Part shown: piece after piece, positions 7,702-16,171 of the stretch
Layout: each line of letters starts with the position of its first letter
Position numbering within the stretch: the first letter of the stretch is position 1
Assembly: GCA_035691665.1 (NCBI GenBank)
Contig: DASSIS010000007.1
Span: 1 to 64,000 of the forward strand
Direction: 5' to 3'
DNA: 64,000 nt
From: DASUBN01 sp035691665
GTDB lineage: Bacteria > Pseudomonadota > Gammaproteobacteria > Natronospirales > REEB76
Made by a program: the position numbers and the translations under genes
The notes under the pieces: model-generated
Database searches by the model: none
Told to the model about the DNA's origin: nothing
Seen by the model: the letters and a program-made list of their open reading frames with translations, nothing else

Positions 7702-8304
7702 TCAAGGGGATGGGGGTTTGGCCGTGGCCGCTGCCGGTGCAGCGTTGGTGGTCGACATCAGGATGAAGGGCGATGGCGGCGTGAGGTCGGTGCCGTACAA
7801 GCGATTGAGGCATTTCAAGCCCTGGGTGGGATAAGGCACGAACGCCGTCTGTGCGGGATCGAAGACCCAGGCCTCCCGGATGGCGTCGAACCACTGCTTA
7901 CTGTGATCGTAGTTCACCACCGCCACCACCCTGGACAGCAAGGGTCCGTCACCCTGCTTGCAGCTGCCGAGGGCGAACATCTGGTCGTAATCGAGCAAGG
8001 TGATGCGCTGCAGGGCCCGCACTCGCCAGGTCTGGGTGGGCGCGCCGGGGGTGATGTTCTGGTCGGCGCTGAGGAGATAATGATCCCCCTCCCACACCAG
8101 TGAGAGCCCCCAGTCGGCGCCCGGATGGGCATCGTCCATCTGCATCAGGGATTGGTCCACGAGCTGGGCGCCGGGGAAGACGATGAAAGGATCCTGGCCC
8201 ATGTAGCGGGCCACATCCCGGGAGACGCAGCCGCCGCCCAATAGCATGAAGCCGCCGATCAGCAACGAGCCTAAGGGATTGCAGGAGCGTGACCGGATCT
8301 TCAC
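7702..8304 (-). CDS. Hypothetical lipoprotein (200 aa)
   Basis: The N-terminus has a hydrophobic stretch and a lipobox (LLGGGC), which suggests outer-membrane or inner-membrane anchoring. The mature region shows no recognised motif; it ends in an Ala/Pro-rich tail (TTNAAPAAATAKPPSP). It lies 19 bases before the DUF1272 gene and likely heads the three-gene minus-strand unit. Coding status is supported by the signal sequence and the compact spacing. Confidence 0.7.
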   Translation of the reverse strand: MKIRSRSCNPLGSLLIGGFMLLGGGCVSRDVARYMGQDPFIVFPGAQLVDQSLMQMDDAHPGADWGLSLVWEGDHYLLSADQNITPGAPTQTWRVRALQRITLLDYDQMFALGSCKQGDGPLLSRVVAVVNYDHSKQWFDAIREAWVFDPAQTAFVPYPTQGLKCLNRLYGTDLTPPSPFILMSTTNAAPAAATAKPPSP

Positions 8305-8424
8305 GGGTCTATTCTAACGTGCGGACACCCTCGGCCGCTTGACTCCGGAGCGGCAAAGTTTAGGATAGCGGCTCGCGAAACAGAGGTTCCCGTGGTTTAC
8401 CGTTTCCTCCATCTCCAGCAACAG

Positions 8425-8508
8425 GCCGACCGACAACCCTGAGGTCCGGCTTGCGCGTTCGCGCGCACATTTCATCTGAAACCGCCGGCCCCCGGCGGTT
8501 TTTCGTTT
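8425..8508 (+). promoter_or_regulatory. Structured leader with terminator upstream of the LysE gene
   Basis: Three hairpins follow each other: 8425-8431 with 8443-8450 (one bulge), GCGCG-TTCG-CGCGC at 8453-8466, and a 10-bp stem at 8479-8488/8492-8501 followed by TTCGTTT, which looks like an intrinsic terminator. The last hairpin ends 22 bases before the exporter start codon. No plus-strand gene lies upstream that needs terminating, so this may be an attenuator or riboswitch expression platform. I cannot match it to a known class. Confidence 0.5.
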
Positions 8509-8530
8509 CTGGAGTCTGGAGGATACGCAC

Positions 8531-9142
8531 ATGGTCATGGAATTCTTCGCACGCGGCGTCGCGATCGGTTTCGCCATCGCCGCCCCCGTAGGCCCCATCG
8601 GGATGCTCGTCATACGCCGCACGCTCGCCGAAGACTGCAGCCTGGGCCTCGTCACAGGACTCGGGGCCGCGGTGGCGGACTCTCTCTACGGCGCCGTAGG
8701 CACTTTCGGCCTCAGTTTCATCTCGGGCTTCCTCGTGGACCACGCCTTCTGGACCCGGCTCATTGGAGGGTTTTTTCTCTGCTGGCTCGGCATCAGTACC
8801 TTCCGGGCGCGAGTGCGTGAGGGCGGTGGGGACACAGCGGCGGCGAGCTATCTCGCGGCTTTCGCCACCACCGTGCTGCTCACCCTCTCCAACCCTCTCA
8901 CCGTCCTGTCATTCATGGCAGTGTTCGTTGGTCTTGGCTTGGGGATGGGAACTAGTTATGGGGCGGCGAGCCTGGTGGTGACCGGCGTGTTCCTGGGATC
9001 AGCCCTCTGGTGGGTACTGCTCTCCGCCGGAGTGACGCTGTTGCGGCACAAGCTGAAGCCTGCTGCCATGCGCTGGATCAACCGGGGCTCGGGCCTGTTC
9101 CTGTTCGCCTACGGGCTCGCGGCGCTCGCTCGCGCGGTGTGA
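8531..9142 (+). CDS. LysE/RhtB family amino-acid exporter
   Basis: A 203-residue membrane protein with six predicted helices. The N-terminus has the LysE signature GFAIAAPVGPIGMLVIRRTL and the middle has the family-typical TTVLLTLSNPLTVLSF. Members export amino acids or related compounds by proton exchange; the substrate cannot be read from sequence. It stands alone on the plus strand between minus-strand operons and is preceded by the hairpin-rich leader. Confidence 0.88.
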   Translation: MVMEFFARGVAIGFAIAAPVGPIGMLVIRRTLAEDCSLGLVTGLGAAVADSLYGAVGTFGLSFISGFLVDHAFWTRLIGGFFLCWLGISTFRARVREGGGDTAAASYLAAFATTVLLTLSNPLTVLSFMAVFVGLGLGMGTSYGAASLVVTGVFLGSALWWVLLSAGVTLLRHKLKPAAMRWINRGSGLFLFAYGLAALARAV

Positions 9143-9149
9143 AGCGGTC

Positions 9150-9674
9150 TCAGCCGCCGGCGACGCCGGGCAGGATCTTGATGAGTTCGTCGGTCGCTTC
9201 CGTGCAGCCCTGCGTCTCGAAGAAACCGCGTCGGTCCTTGACGACGGATACGGCGGAACATTGTTTGGCGTTGAAGCGATACTGCAAGGGTGCCTTGCCG
9301 TTCATCACTTCGGCCACGGGCGCGTAGAACTCCAGGAACCAGACCTGCCCGTCGGGCGAGCGGGCGACGGCCCGGCAATAGCCGAAGAAATCGTCGAAGT
9401 TCTGGTAACCGAACCGATAGGCCTTGCCGCTGACGAGTGCGGTGCGCGCGCAACCCATGATGTCGTAGAAGTCCTTGTCGGAAGCGTGCAAAGCGAGGAA
9501 CCCGCAATCCTGGGCCGCATCGCCGGCGAGCGGCTGCACGATCTCATGCATCGTTCTGGTGCAGGCCCCGTCCCAGGTATTGCGGTCCAGGGCCGAGCCG
9601 GCACCGCCCAAGCTGCTGCAACCGGCGCAGGAGAGTGTGGCAAGCAGCAGGGTCTTGTGGATGGGTTTCAGCAT
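9150..9674 (-). CDS. Hypothetical lipoprotein (174 aa)
   Basis: Signal peptide with lipobox at TLSCAGCSS. Seven Cys in the mature part (for example GACTRTM, AQDCGFL, MGCARTA, GYCRAVA) suggest disulphide bonds in the periplasm. No family recognised. It follows lpdA by 3 bases on the same strand and may be its read-through partner, although a functional link is not evident. Confidence 0.7.
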   Translation of the reverse strand: MLKPIHKTLLLATLSCAGCSSLGGAGSALDRNTWDGACTRTMHEIVQPLAGDAAQDCGFLALHASDKDFYDIMGCARTALVSGKAYRFGYQNFDDFFGYCRAVARSPDGQVWFLEFYAPVAEVMNGKAPLQYRFNAKQCSAVSVVKDRRGFFETQGCTEATDELIKILPGVAGG

Positions 9675-9677
9675 GGC

Positions 9678-11465
9678 TCAGTGCGCGGGTTTCTTCGGGG
9701 CATAGAGGTCGGTGATGGTGCCTTCGAAGACCTCCGCCGCCAGCATCACCGACTCGTTCAGGGTCGGATGCGGGTGTATGGTGAGGCCGATGTCCTCGGC
9801 GTTGGCGCCCATCTCGATGGCGAGCGCGAACTCGCCAGTGAGCTCGCCGGCGTTCACACCCGTGGCCGCCGCGCCGATCAAGCGCCCCGTAGCTTCCTCG
9901 AAAAGCAGCTTGGTCTGGCCGTCGGTACGGTCGATGGAACGAGCGCGACCGGAAGCGGCCCAGGGGAACACGCCCTTGCCGTAGGCGATGCCCTTCTCCT
10001 TCGCTTCAGTCTCGGTGATACCCACCCATGCCACTTCCGGGTCGGTGTAGGCCACGGAGGGGATCACCCGCGCGTCAAAGAAACGCTTGTGGCCCGCCGC
10101 CACTTCCGCCGCCACGTGGGCCTCGTGGCTCGCCTTATGGGCCAGCATGGGATTGCCGATGACGTCACCGATGGCGTAGATGTTCGGCGCACTGCTGCGC
10201 ATCTGCCGGTCCACGGGGATGAAGCCACGCTCATCAACGGTCACGCCGGCCTTCTCCGCATCGATGAGCTTGCCGTTGGGGCGACGGCCCACCGCCACCA
10301 GTACCCGGCCATAGGTCTGGGGCGATGGTGCGTCCTTGCCCTCGAACGTGGCCTTGATGCCCTCCTTCGTAGCTTCCAGCTTCGCTACCTTCACACCCAG
10401 GAGGATCTGTTCATAGCGCTTCTTGATGCGCTGCTCCAGGGGGCGCACCACATCCCGGTCAGCGCCGGGGATGAGTGTCTCGGTGAGCTCCACCACCGTG
10501 ACCTTCACACCCAGGGCGTCGTAGACGCAGGCCATCTCCAGGCCGATGATGCCGCCGCCCACCACCAGCATGCGTTCCGGCAGGTCCTTTAGTTCCAGGG
10601 CGCCCGTGGAATCCATGATGCGCGGGTCGTCCGGCAAACCCGGGATACGGGTCACAGAGCTGCCGGTGGCGATGATGCATTGCTCGAACTTGATGACTAT
10701 CTTCTTGCCTTCCAGCTCCGCCACGATATGGTGGGGCCCCAGGAACTTGGCATGACCCTGCACCACCTGCACCTTGCGCTGCTTGGCAAGCATAGCGAGG
10801 CCTTCAGTGGATTTCTTCACCACCTTGTTCTTGAAGCCCAGCAACTTGTCGAGCTCAATCTTGGGCTTGCCGAACACCACGCCGTTCTCGGCCATGGCTT
10901 CCGCATCCTCGATGACCTTGGCAGCGTGCAAGAGCGCCTTGGAGGGGATGCACCCCACGTTGGTGCACACGCCGCCGAGCGCTGCGTAGCGTTCCACCAT
11001 CACCGTCTGCAGGCCGAGATCGGAGGCGCGATAGGCCGCGCTGTAACCACCGGGACCGGAGCCGATGACCGACATCTGGCATTCGATGTCGTGCTTGCCC
11101 TGGTATTCGGGCACGTTCGGCGCGGTAGGCGCAGGTCTAGGTACCTCGGCCTTGAGAGACTGTGCCGCAGGAGCAGGTGCAGCGGCGGGTTTCTTCACAG
11201 CCGCTTTCGGTGCCGTGGCGGCTTCATCCGCATCCAGTATGGCGACCAAGCTACCTTCCGAAGCCTTGTCGCCCTTCTTGAGCTTCACTTCCTTCACCGT
11301 ACCCGCGTAGGGCGAAGGCACGTCCATGGCAGCCTTGTCGGTCTCGAGGGTCACGAGCCCCTGTTCCTTCTCCACCCGGTCACCGGGCTTCACCATCACT
11401 TCGATGACGTCCACGTCCTTGAAGTTTCCGATGTCCGGGACTTTGACTTCTACGGTCTTGGTCAT
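9678..11465 (-). CDS. lpdA: Dihydrolipoyl dehydrogenase with N-terminal lipoyl domain (E3)
   Basis: A 595-residue flavoprotein that reoxidises dihydrolipoamide in the pyruvate dehydrogenase complex. Residues 1-80 are a lipoyl domain with the modified Lys in ETDKAAMDVPSP. An Ala/Pro linker follows to about residue 125. The E3 core has the FAD fold (GSGPGGYSAAYRA), the redox disulphide GGVCTNVGCIPSK, the NAD fold (GGGIIGLEM) and the C-terminal catalytic HPHPTLNE. E3 with its own lipoyl domain is known in Neisseria and other proteobacteria. The lipoyl domain closely resembles that of AceF encoded nearby. Confidence 0.95.
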   Translation of the reverse strand: MTKTVEVKVPDIGNFKDVDVIEVMVKPGDRVEKEQGLVTLETDKAAMDVPSPYAGTVKEVKLKKGDKASEGSLVAILDADEAATAPKAAVKKPAAAPAPAAQSLKAEVPRPAPTAPNVPEYQGKHDIECQMSVIGSGPGGYSAAYRASDLGLQTVMVERYAALGGVCTNVGCIPSKALLHAAKVIEDAEAMAENGVVFGKPKIELDKLLGFKNKVVKKSTEGLAMLAKQRKVQVVQGHAKFLGPHHIVAELEGKKIVIKFEQCIIATGSSVTRIPGLPDDPRIMDSTGALELKDLPERMLVVGGGIIGLEMACVYDALGVKVTVVELTETLIPGADRDVVRPLEQRIKKRYEQILLGVKVAKLEATKEGIKATFEGKDAPSPQTYGRVLVAVGRRPNGKLIDAEKAGVTVDERGFIPVDRQMRSSAPNIYAIGDVIGNPMLAHKASHEAHVAAEVAAGHKRFFDARVIPSVAYTDPEVAWVGITETEAKEKGIAYGKGVFPWAASGRARSIDRTDGQTKLLFEEATGRLIGAAATGVNAGELTGEFALAIEMGANAEDIGLTIHPHPTLNESVMLAAEVFEGTITDLYAPKKPAH

Positions 11466-11495
11466 GGTGTGTTCTCGGGTTCGGATGGGCCGGGT

Positions 11496-11876
11496 TCAAT
11501 CCCAGCGATTGGCGTTATAGGGGAAATCCACGGATTGCGCACTCACCACGCAGAAGCGCTGGCCGGTAGGCGCCTGCATCACCACCCAGCGGGACAGGCG
11601 TTGCGATACCTGAGCGCCGAGTTTCTGGAGTCGTGCCACTTCCGCTTCGATGTCATCGGTCTCGATGTCCAGATGCGCCCGGCTCTCGTGGTCCACCTTC
11701 TGCACTTCCACCCGGATCTCGTCGGGCCGGCCCTCCAGCAGCCGGTATAGCTCCGGGTTACCGGATTTCTGGAGGTTCACCGGCCGGCCCAGGGCCGCGC
11801 TCCAGAACGCTGCGGCCGCGTCCAGGTCTTCGGTGTCGCAATCGATCACGACCTCGCAGAGCCGGGAATGGTGCAT
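11496..11876 (-). CDS. VOC family (glyoxalase-like) protein
   Basis: A 126-residue single-domain protein of the vicinal oxygen chelate fold: CDTEDLDAAAAFWSAALGR at the N-terminus, SRAHLDIETDDIEAEVARL in the middle and APTGQRFCVV at the end. Family members are lyases, dioxygenases or resistance proteins; metal ligands here cannot be assigned securely. It lies between aceF (22 bases) and lpdA (30 bases) on the same strand, so it is expressed with the pyruvate dehydrogenase genes. That placement is uncommon. Confidence 0.85.
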   Translation of the reverse strand: MHHSRLCEVVIDCDTEDLDAAAAFWSAALGRPVNLQKSGNPELYRLLEGRPDEIRVEVQKVDHESRAHLDIETDDIEAEVARLQKLGAQVSQRLSRWVVMQAPTGQRFCVVSAQSVDFPYNANRWD

Positions 11877-11898
11877 GGCTACTTCAACCCCACCGATG

Positions 11899-13170
11899 TC
11901 AGAGCACCAGCCCGCGGGCTTCGGACAGGATCTTGCTCAAGAAGCTGGTGAAGCGCGCCGCCGCGGCGCCGTCTATGACCCGATGGTCGTAGGAGAGCGA
12001 CAACGGCAGCATGAGCCGCGGTTGGAAGGCCTTTCCGTCCCAGACGGGTTTCATGGATGACTTGGATACGCCGAGGATGGCCACCTCCGGCGCGTTCACG
12101 ATGGGCGTGAACGCGGTGCCGCCGATGCCGCCCAGGCTCGAGATGCTGAAACAGCCGCCCTGCATCTCGTCCGCCTTCAGCTTGCCGTCACGCGCCTTGG
12201 CCGCGAGCTCGCCGAGCTCCTTCGCCACCTCGAACACGTTCTTCTTGTCCGCGTCCTTGATCACCGGCACCACGAGGCCGTTGGGGGTGTCGGCCGCGAA
12301 GCCGATGTGGAAATACTTCTTCATCACCTGGTTCTGGCCGGAAGGGTCCAGGGAGGAATTGAAGTCCGGGTATTCCTTGAGCGCCGTGACACTGGCCTTC
12401 ACCAGGAAGGCGAGCGGCGTGAGCTTGGCACCGATCTTCTCGGCATCGGACTTGAGCTCCTGGCGCAGCTGCTCCAAGCCCGTGATGTCCGCCTCGTCGT
12501 GTTGGGTGACGTGGGGCACGTTGACCCAGGCCGCCTGCAGGCGCGGACCGGAGATGCGCTTGATTCGGGAAAGCGGCTTGACCTCGACTTGGCCGAAGCG
12601 CGCGAAATCCACCTCCGGCACCTTGGGCAGTCCACCGCCGCCGGCGCCACCGCCCTGCATGACGGCCTTCACGAAGGCCTTCACGTCGTCTTCAGTGATG
12701 CGCTCCTTGCGGCCGCTACCCTTGACGCGGGAGAGATCGACGCCCAGCTCCCGAGCGAACTTGCGCACCGAGGGGCCCGCATGGGCCTTGCCGAAACCGG
12801 CTTCGTTGATGGGTGGCAGGGAAGCCGGAGCCACAGGAGCCTGCGCTACGGGCGCGGGCGCAGCAGGTCTCGGCGCAGCCGGCGCAGGTGCGGTCGCCTT
12901 CTGCGGCGCCGCGGCGGGCTTGGCCGCCTCTTCCTGCGCGTCCATCACCAGCACCAGGGAGCCTTCCGAAACCTTGTCGCCCTTGTTGACCTTGAGCGCC
13001 TTGACGGTACCCGCGTAGGGCGAAGGCACGTCCATGGCGGCCTTGTCGGTCTCGAGGGTGATGAGCCCTTGTTCCTTGGCGACCACGTCGCCCGGCTTCA
13101 CCATCACCTCGATGACTTCCACGTCCTTGAAGTTGCCGATGTCCGGGACTTTGACTTCTTTTTCTGCCAC
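11899..13170 (-). CDS. aceF: Pyruvate dehydrogenase E2, dihydrolipoyl acetyltransferase
   Basis: A 423-residue E2 subunit. A single lipoyl domain (residues 1-80, Lys in ETDKAAMDVPSP) is followed by an Ala/Pro-rich linker, a peripheral-subunit-binding domain (AGPSVRKFARELGVDLSRV near 130-150) and the catalytic domain ending with SYDHRVIDGAAAARF, which holds the active-site His and Asp. Many gammaproteobacterial AceF have two or three lipoyl domains; this one has one, with another on E3. It is separated from aceE by a palindromic repeat. Confidence 0.95.
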   Translation of the reverse strand: MAEKEVKVPDIGNFKDVEVIEVMVKPGDVVAKEQGLITLETDKAAMDVPSPYAGTVKALKVNKGDKVSEGSLVLVMDAQEEAAKPAAAPQKATAPAPAAPRPAAPAPVAQAPVAPASLPPINEAGFGKAHAGPSVRKFARELGVDLSRVKGSGRKERITEDDVKAFVKAVMQGGGAGGGGLPKVPEVDFARFGQVEVKPLSRIKRISGPRLQAAWVNVPHVTQHDEADITGLEQLRQELKSDAEKIGAKLTPLAFLVKASVTALKEYPDFNSSLDPSGQNQVMKKYFHIGFAADTPNGLVVPVIKDADKKNVFEVAKELGELAAKARDGKLKADEMQGGCFSISSLGGIGGTAFTPIVNAPEVAILGVSKSSMKPVWDGKAFQPRLMLPLSLSYDHRVIDGAAAARFTSFLSKILSEARGLVL

Positions 13171-13210
13171 GGTCTTAAGCTCCTACCGTCGAATCAGAGA
13201 AGAACTGCGT

Positions 13211-13336
13211 CTGAAAATAGGCAATTTTGCTTACCGGCAAGGCGAAAATGACCGAGCAAGCGGAGCGTACGCAGCAGTACGTGAGCATTGCGAGGGCGTT
13301 TTCAACGCCGCCGGGGAGCAAAAGGGCCATTTTCAG
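13211..13336 (-). repeat. Palindromic dispersed element, copy 1 (aceE-aceF gap)
   Basis: 126 bp with near-matching ends (CTGAAAAT.. and ..ATTTTCAG) and the core GGAGCGTAC-N6-GTACGTGAG. It fills almost the whole aceE-aceF gap. The aceE stop codon (13333-13335) lies inside its end. Related copies are at 50032, 53222 and 54429. Confidence 0.85.
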
Positions 13337-16002
13337 ACCGTCACCGGGTTGGGCTTGTCGGGATTCAGTCCGTATTTCTTGATGGCTTCGGCCACCTTCT
13401 TGGCGTCCAGCTGGCCCTCATCCGCCAGGGACTTGAGCGCGGCCACCGTCACATAGCGGCGGTCCACCTCGAAGAAGTGGCGCAAACCGGTACGGGTATC
13501 GCTGCGGCCGAAGCCATCGGTGCCGAGCACCGTGTAGCGGCGCGGCACGAACTCGCGGATCTGGTCGGCGAAGAGCTTCATGTAGTCGGTGGCCACCACG
13601 ATGGGACCCGTGGTCTTGGCGAGGGCCTCGGTGACGTAGGGGACGCGGGGTTTCTCGCCGGCATGGAACATGTTCCAGCGGGCGCAATCGAGGCCCTCCC
13701 GACGCAGCTCCGTGAAGCTCGTGGCGCTCCACACGTCCGCGGACACGCCCCAGTCCTTCTCCAGCATCTCGGCCGCGGCCTCCACTTCGCGGAGGATGGT
13801 GCCGGAACCCATGAGCTGGACCCTGAGCTTCTGCTTGCCGCCCTGCTTGAGGAGATAGAGCCCTTTCAGGATGCCCTGCTCTGTACCCTTGGGCATGGCG
13901 GGCTGCACGTAGTTCTCGTTCATGCAGGTGAGGTAGTAGAAGACGTTCTCCTGCTCCTTGAACATGCGGCGCAGGCCATCCTGCACGATCACCGCCACCT
14001 CATACATGTAGGTGGGATCGTATGACACGCAGTTCGGGATGGTGCCGGACAGGATGTGGCTGTGGCCGTCCTCGTGCTGCAGGCCTTCGCCCTCCAGCGT
14101 GGTCCTTCCAGCAGTACCTCCAATCAGAAAGCCCCGTGCCTGGATGTCGCCCGCCGCCCAGGCCAGATCGCCGATGCGCTGGAAGCCGAACATCGAGTAG
14201 TAGATGTAGAAGGGCACCATGGGCACGTCATGGTTGCTGTATGCCGTGGCCGCCGCGATCCAGGAGGCCATGGAGCCCGCCTCGGTGATGCCCTCTTCCA
14301 GTATCTGGCCCGACTTGTCTTCCTTGTAGAACATCAGCTGGTCGGCATCCGCCGGTTCGTAGAGCTGGCCCACGGAGGAATAGATGCCGATCTGGCGGAA
14401 CAGGCCTTCCATGCCGAAAGTACGCGCCTCGTCCGGCACGATGGGCACCACGTGCTTGCCGATGCCCTTGTCCTTCACCAGCGCCGTCAGGATGCGCACC
14501 AGCGCCATGGTGGTGGAGACCTCGCGGTCGCCCGTGCCTTCCAGGAATGTCTTGAAGAAGTCGAGGCCCGGCACCTGCAGCGGCGCGCTCTTGTGCCGGC
14601 GCTGCGGCAGATAACCGCCGAGCTTCTCGCGCCGCGCCTTCAGGTACTTGATCTCTTCGCTGTCCTCGGCGAAGCGGCGGAACGGGACCTTGCCGATCTC
14701 CTCGTTGGAAACCGGGATGTTGAAGCGGTCGCGGAACTCCTTGAGGGAGTCCTCGTCCAGCTTCTTCTGCTGGTGGGCGCCCATCTGGCCCTGCCCGGCC
14801 TTGCCCATGCCGAAGCCCTTTACGGTCTTGGCGAGGATCACCGTGGGCTGGCCCTTGCAGTCCATGGCCGCCTGGTAGGCGGCGTGCACCTTGCGCGCGT
14901 CGTGGCCGCCGCGGTTCAGGTTCCAGATCTCCTCGTCGCTCATGTTGGCGACCATCTCCAGGAGTTCGGGATACTTGCCGAAGAACTTCTCGCGCACGAA
15001 CTTCCCGTCCTTGGACTTGAAGTTCTGGTACTCGCCGTCCACGCACTCCATCATGAGGCGCTTCAAGAGGTCGTTCTTGTCCTGGGCGAGCAATGGATCC
15101 CAGCGCGAGCCCCACAGCACCTTGATCACGTTCCAACCGCTACCGCGGAAGTTCGCTTCCAGCTCCTGGATGATCTTGCCGTTGCCGCGCACCGGACCGT
15201 CCAGGCGCTGCAGGTTGCAGTTCACCACGAACACCAGGTTGTCGAGCTTCTCGCGTGAGGCGAGCGAGATGGCGCCCAGGGACTCCGGCTCATCCATCTC
15301 GCCGTCACCGAGGAAAGCCCACACCTTGCGGTCGCTCTCGGGGATGAAGCCGCGGTGCTCCATGTAGCGCATGAAGCGTGCCTGGTAGATGGCCTGCAAG
15401 GGCCCGAGGCCCATGGAGACCGTGGGGAACTGCCAGTAGTCCGGCATCAGCCAGGGATGCGGATAGGAGGACAACCCGTCCCGCTCCACCTCGCGGCGGA
15501 AGTTCTTGAGCTGCTCCTCGCTGAAGCGCCCTTCCAGGAAGGAGCGGGCGTAGATGCCCGGGGAGGAATGGCCCTGGATGTAGACCAGGTCGCCGCCGTG
15601 CTGCGCGCTCGGCGCGCGCCAGAAATGGTTAAACCCCACCTCGTAGAGGGTGCCCGAAGAAGCGTAGGTGGCGATGTGGCCGCCGATGCCGCTGTTCTCC
15701 TTGTTGGCGTGCACCACCATGGCCATGGCGTTCCAGCGCAGGTAGGCCTCGATGCGCTTCTCGATGGCCCTGTCACCGGGGTAGGCCGGTTCCTGGTTGG
15801 CATTGATGGTGTTTACGTAGGCGGTGTTGGGGCTGTATGGCAGGTAGGCACCGGAGCGGCGCGCCCTGTCGATGAGCTGCTCGATCAGGAAGTGGGCACG
15901 CTCGGTGCCCTCCACGTCCAGCACCGAGGCCAGGGCATCCAGCCACTCATGGGTCTCGGCCGGATCCAGGTCCTGGGGCAGATTCGGTACGTCGTTCGCC
16001 AT
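13333..16002 (-). CDS. aceE: Pyruvate dehydrogenase E1, homodimeric type
   Basis: An 889-residue thiamine-diphosphate enzyme that decarboxylates pyruvate and acetylates E2. The cofactor-binding motif is FLGDGEMDEPES, continuing to NCNLQRLDGPVRGNGK. N-terminal GGHIATYASSGTLYEVGFNH and the C-terminal transketolase domain are intact, and the length matches E. coli AceE (887). It is the first gene of the minus-strand operon aceE-aceF-VOC-lpdA. Its last codons run into the palindromic element, whose end supplies the TGA stop. Confidence 0.97.
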   Translation of the reverse strand: MANDVPNLPQDLDPAETHEWLDALASVLDVEGTERAHFLIEQLIDRARRSGAYLPYSPNTAYVNTINANQEPAYPGDRAIEKRIEAYLRWNAMAMVVHANKENSGIGGHIATYASSGTLYEVGFNHFWRAPSAQHGGDLVYIQGHSSPGIYARSFLEGRFSEEQLKNFRREVERDGLSSYPHPWLMPDYWQFPTVSMGLGPLQAIYQARFMRYMEHRGFIPESDRKVWAFLGDGEMDEPESLGAISLASREKLDNLVFVVNCNLQRLDGPVRGNGKIIQELEANFRGSGWNVIKVLWGSRWDPLLAQDKNDLLKRLMMECVDGEYQNFKSKDGKFVREKFFGKYPELLEMVANMSDEEIWNLNRGGHDARKVHAAYQAAMDCKGQPTVILAKTVKGFGMGKAGQGQMGAHQQKKLDEDSLKEFRDRFNIPVSNEEIGKVPFRRFAEDSEEIKYLKARREKLGGYLPQRRHKSAPLQVPGLDFFKTFLEGTGDREVSTTMALVRILTALVKDKGIGKHVVPIVPDEARTFGMEGLFRQIGIYSSVGQLYEPADADQLMFYKEDKSGQILEEGITEAGSMASWIAAATAYSNHDVPMVPFYIYYSMFGFQRIGDLAWAAGDIQARGFLIGGTAGRTTLEGEGLQHEDGHSHILSGTIPNCVSYDPTYMYEVAVIVQDGLRRMFKEQENVFYYLTCMNENYVQPAMPKGTEQGILKGLYLLKQGGKQKLRVQLMGSGTILREVEAAAEMLEKDWGVSADVWSATSFTELRREGLDCARWNMFHAGEKPRVPYVTEALAKTTGPIVVATDYMKLFADQIREFVPRRYTVLGTDGFGRSDTRTGLRHFFEVDRRYVTVAALKSLADEGQLDAKKVAEAIKKYGLNPDKPNPVTV

Positions 16003-16140
16003 GGCAAAACCTTGTGGTTCGTCGTTCGAGGCGTCGCGGGGAGCGGCGGGAAAAGCCCTCCGCCGCGGGGTTCATGCGGTCCGTATGCCGTCCGACACGT
16101 CTTGTGCCTTCCGGCGGGGCTCCGGGCCCTATATCATCTC

Positions 16141-16166
16141 TGTCCGGTTACCATAAATCCCGGACA
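16141..16166 (+). promoter_or_regulatory. Inverted repeat next to the M17 peptidase start
   Basis: TGTCCGG and CCGGACA are separated by 12 bases, ending 5 bases before the ATG. It could be an operator or an RNA hairpin that hides the ribosome binding site, which is otherwise weak. Confidence 0.4.
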
Positions 16167-16171
16167 GTCCG

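Noticed and set aside
13211..13336. Reading the palindromic element as an ordinary terminator
   Set aside because: It is much longer than a terminator, has no T-run, has structured ends and recurs in unrelated places.
14056..15258. A 400-codon plus-strand frame inside aceE
   Set aside because: aceE is unambiguous and the frame is a mirror of it.
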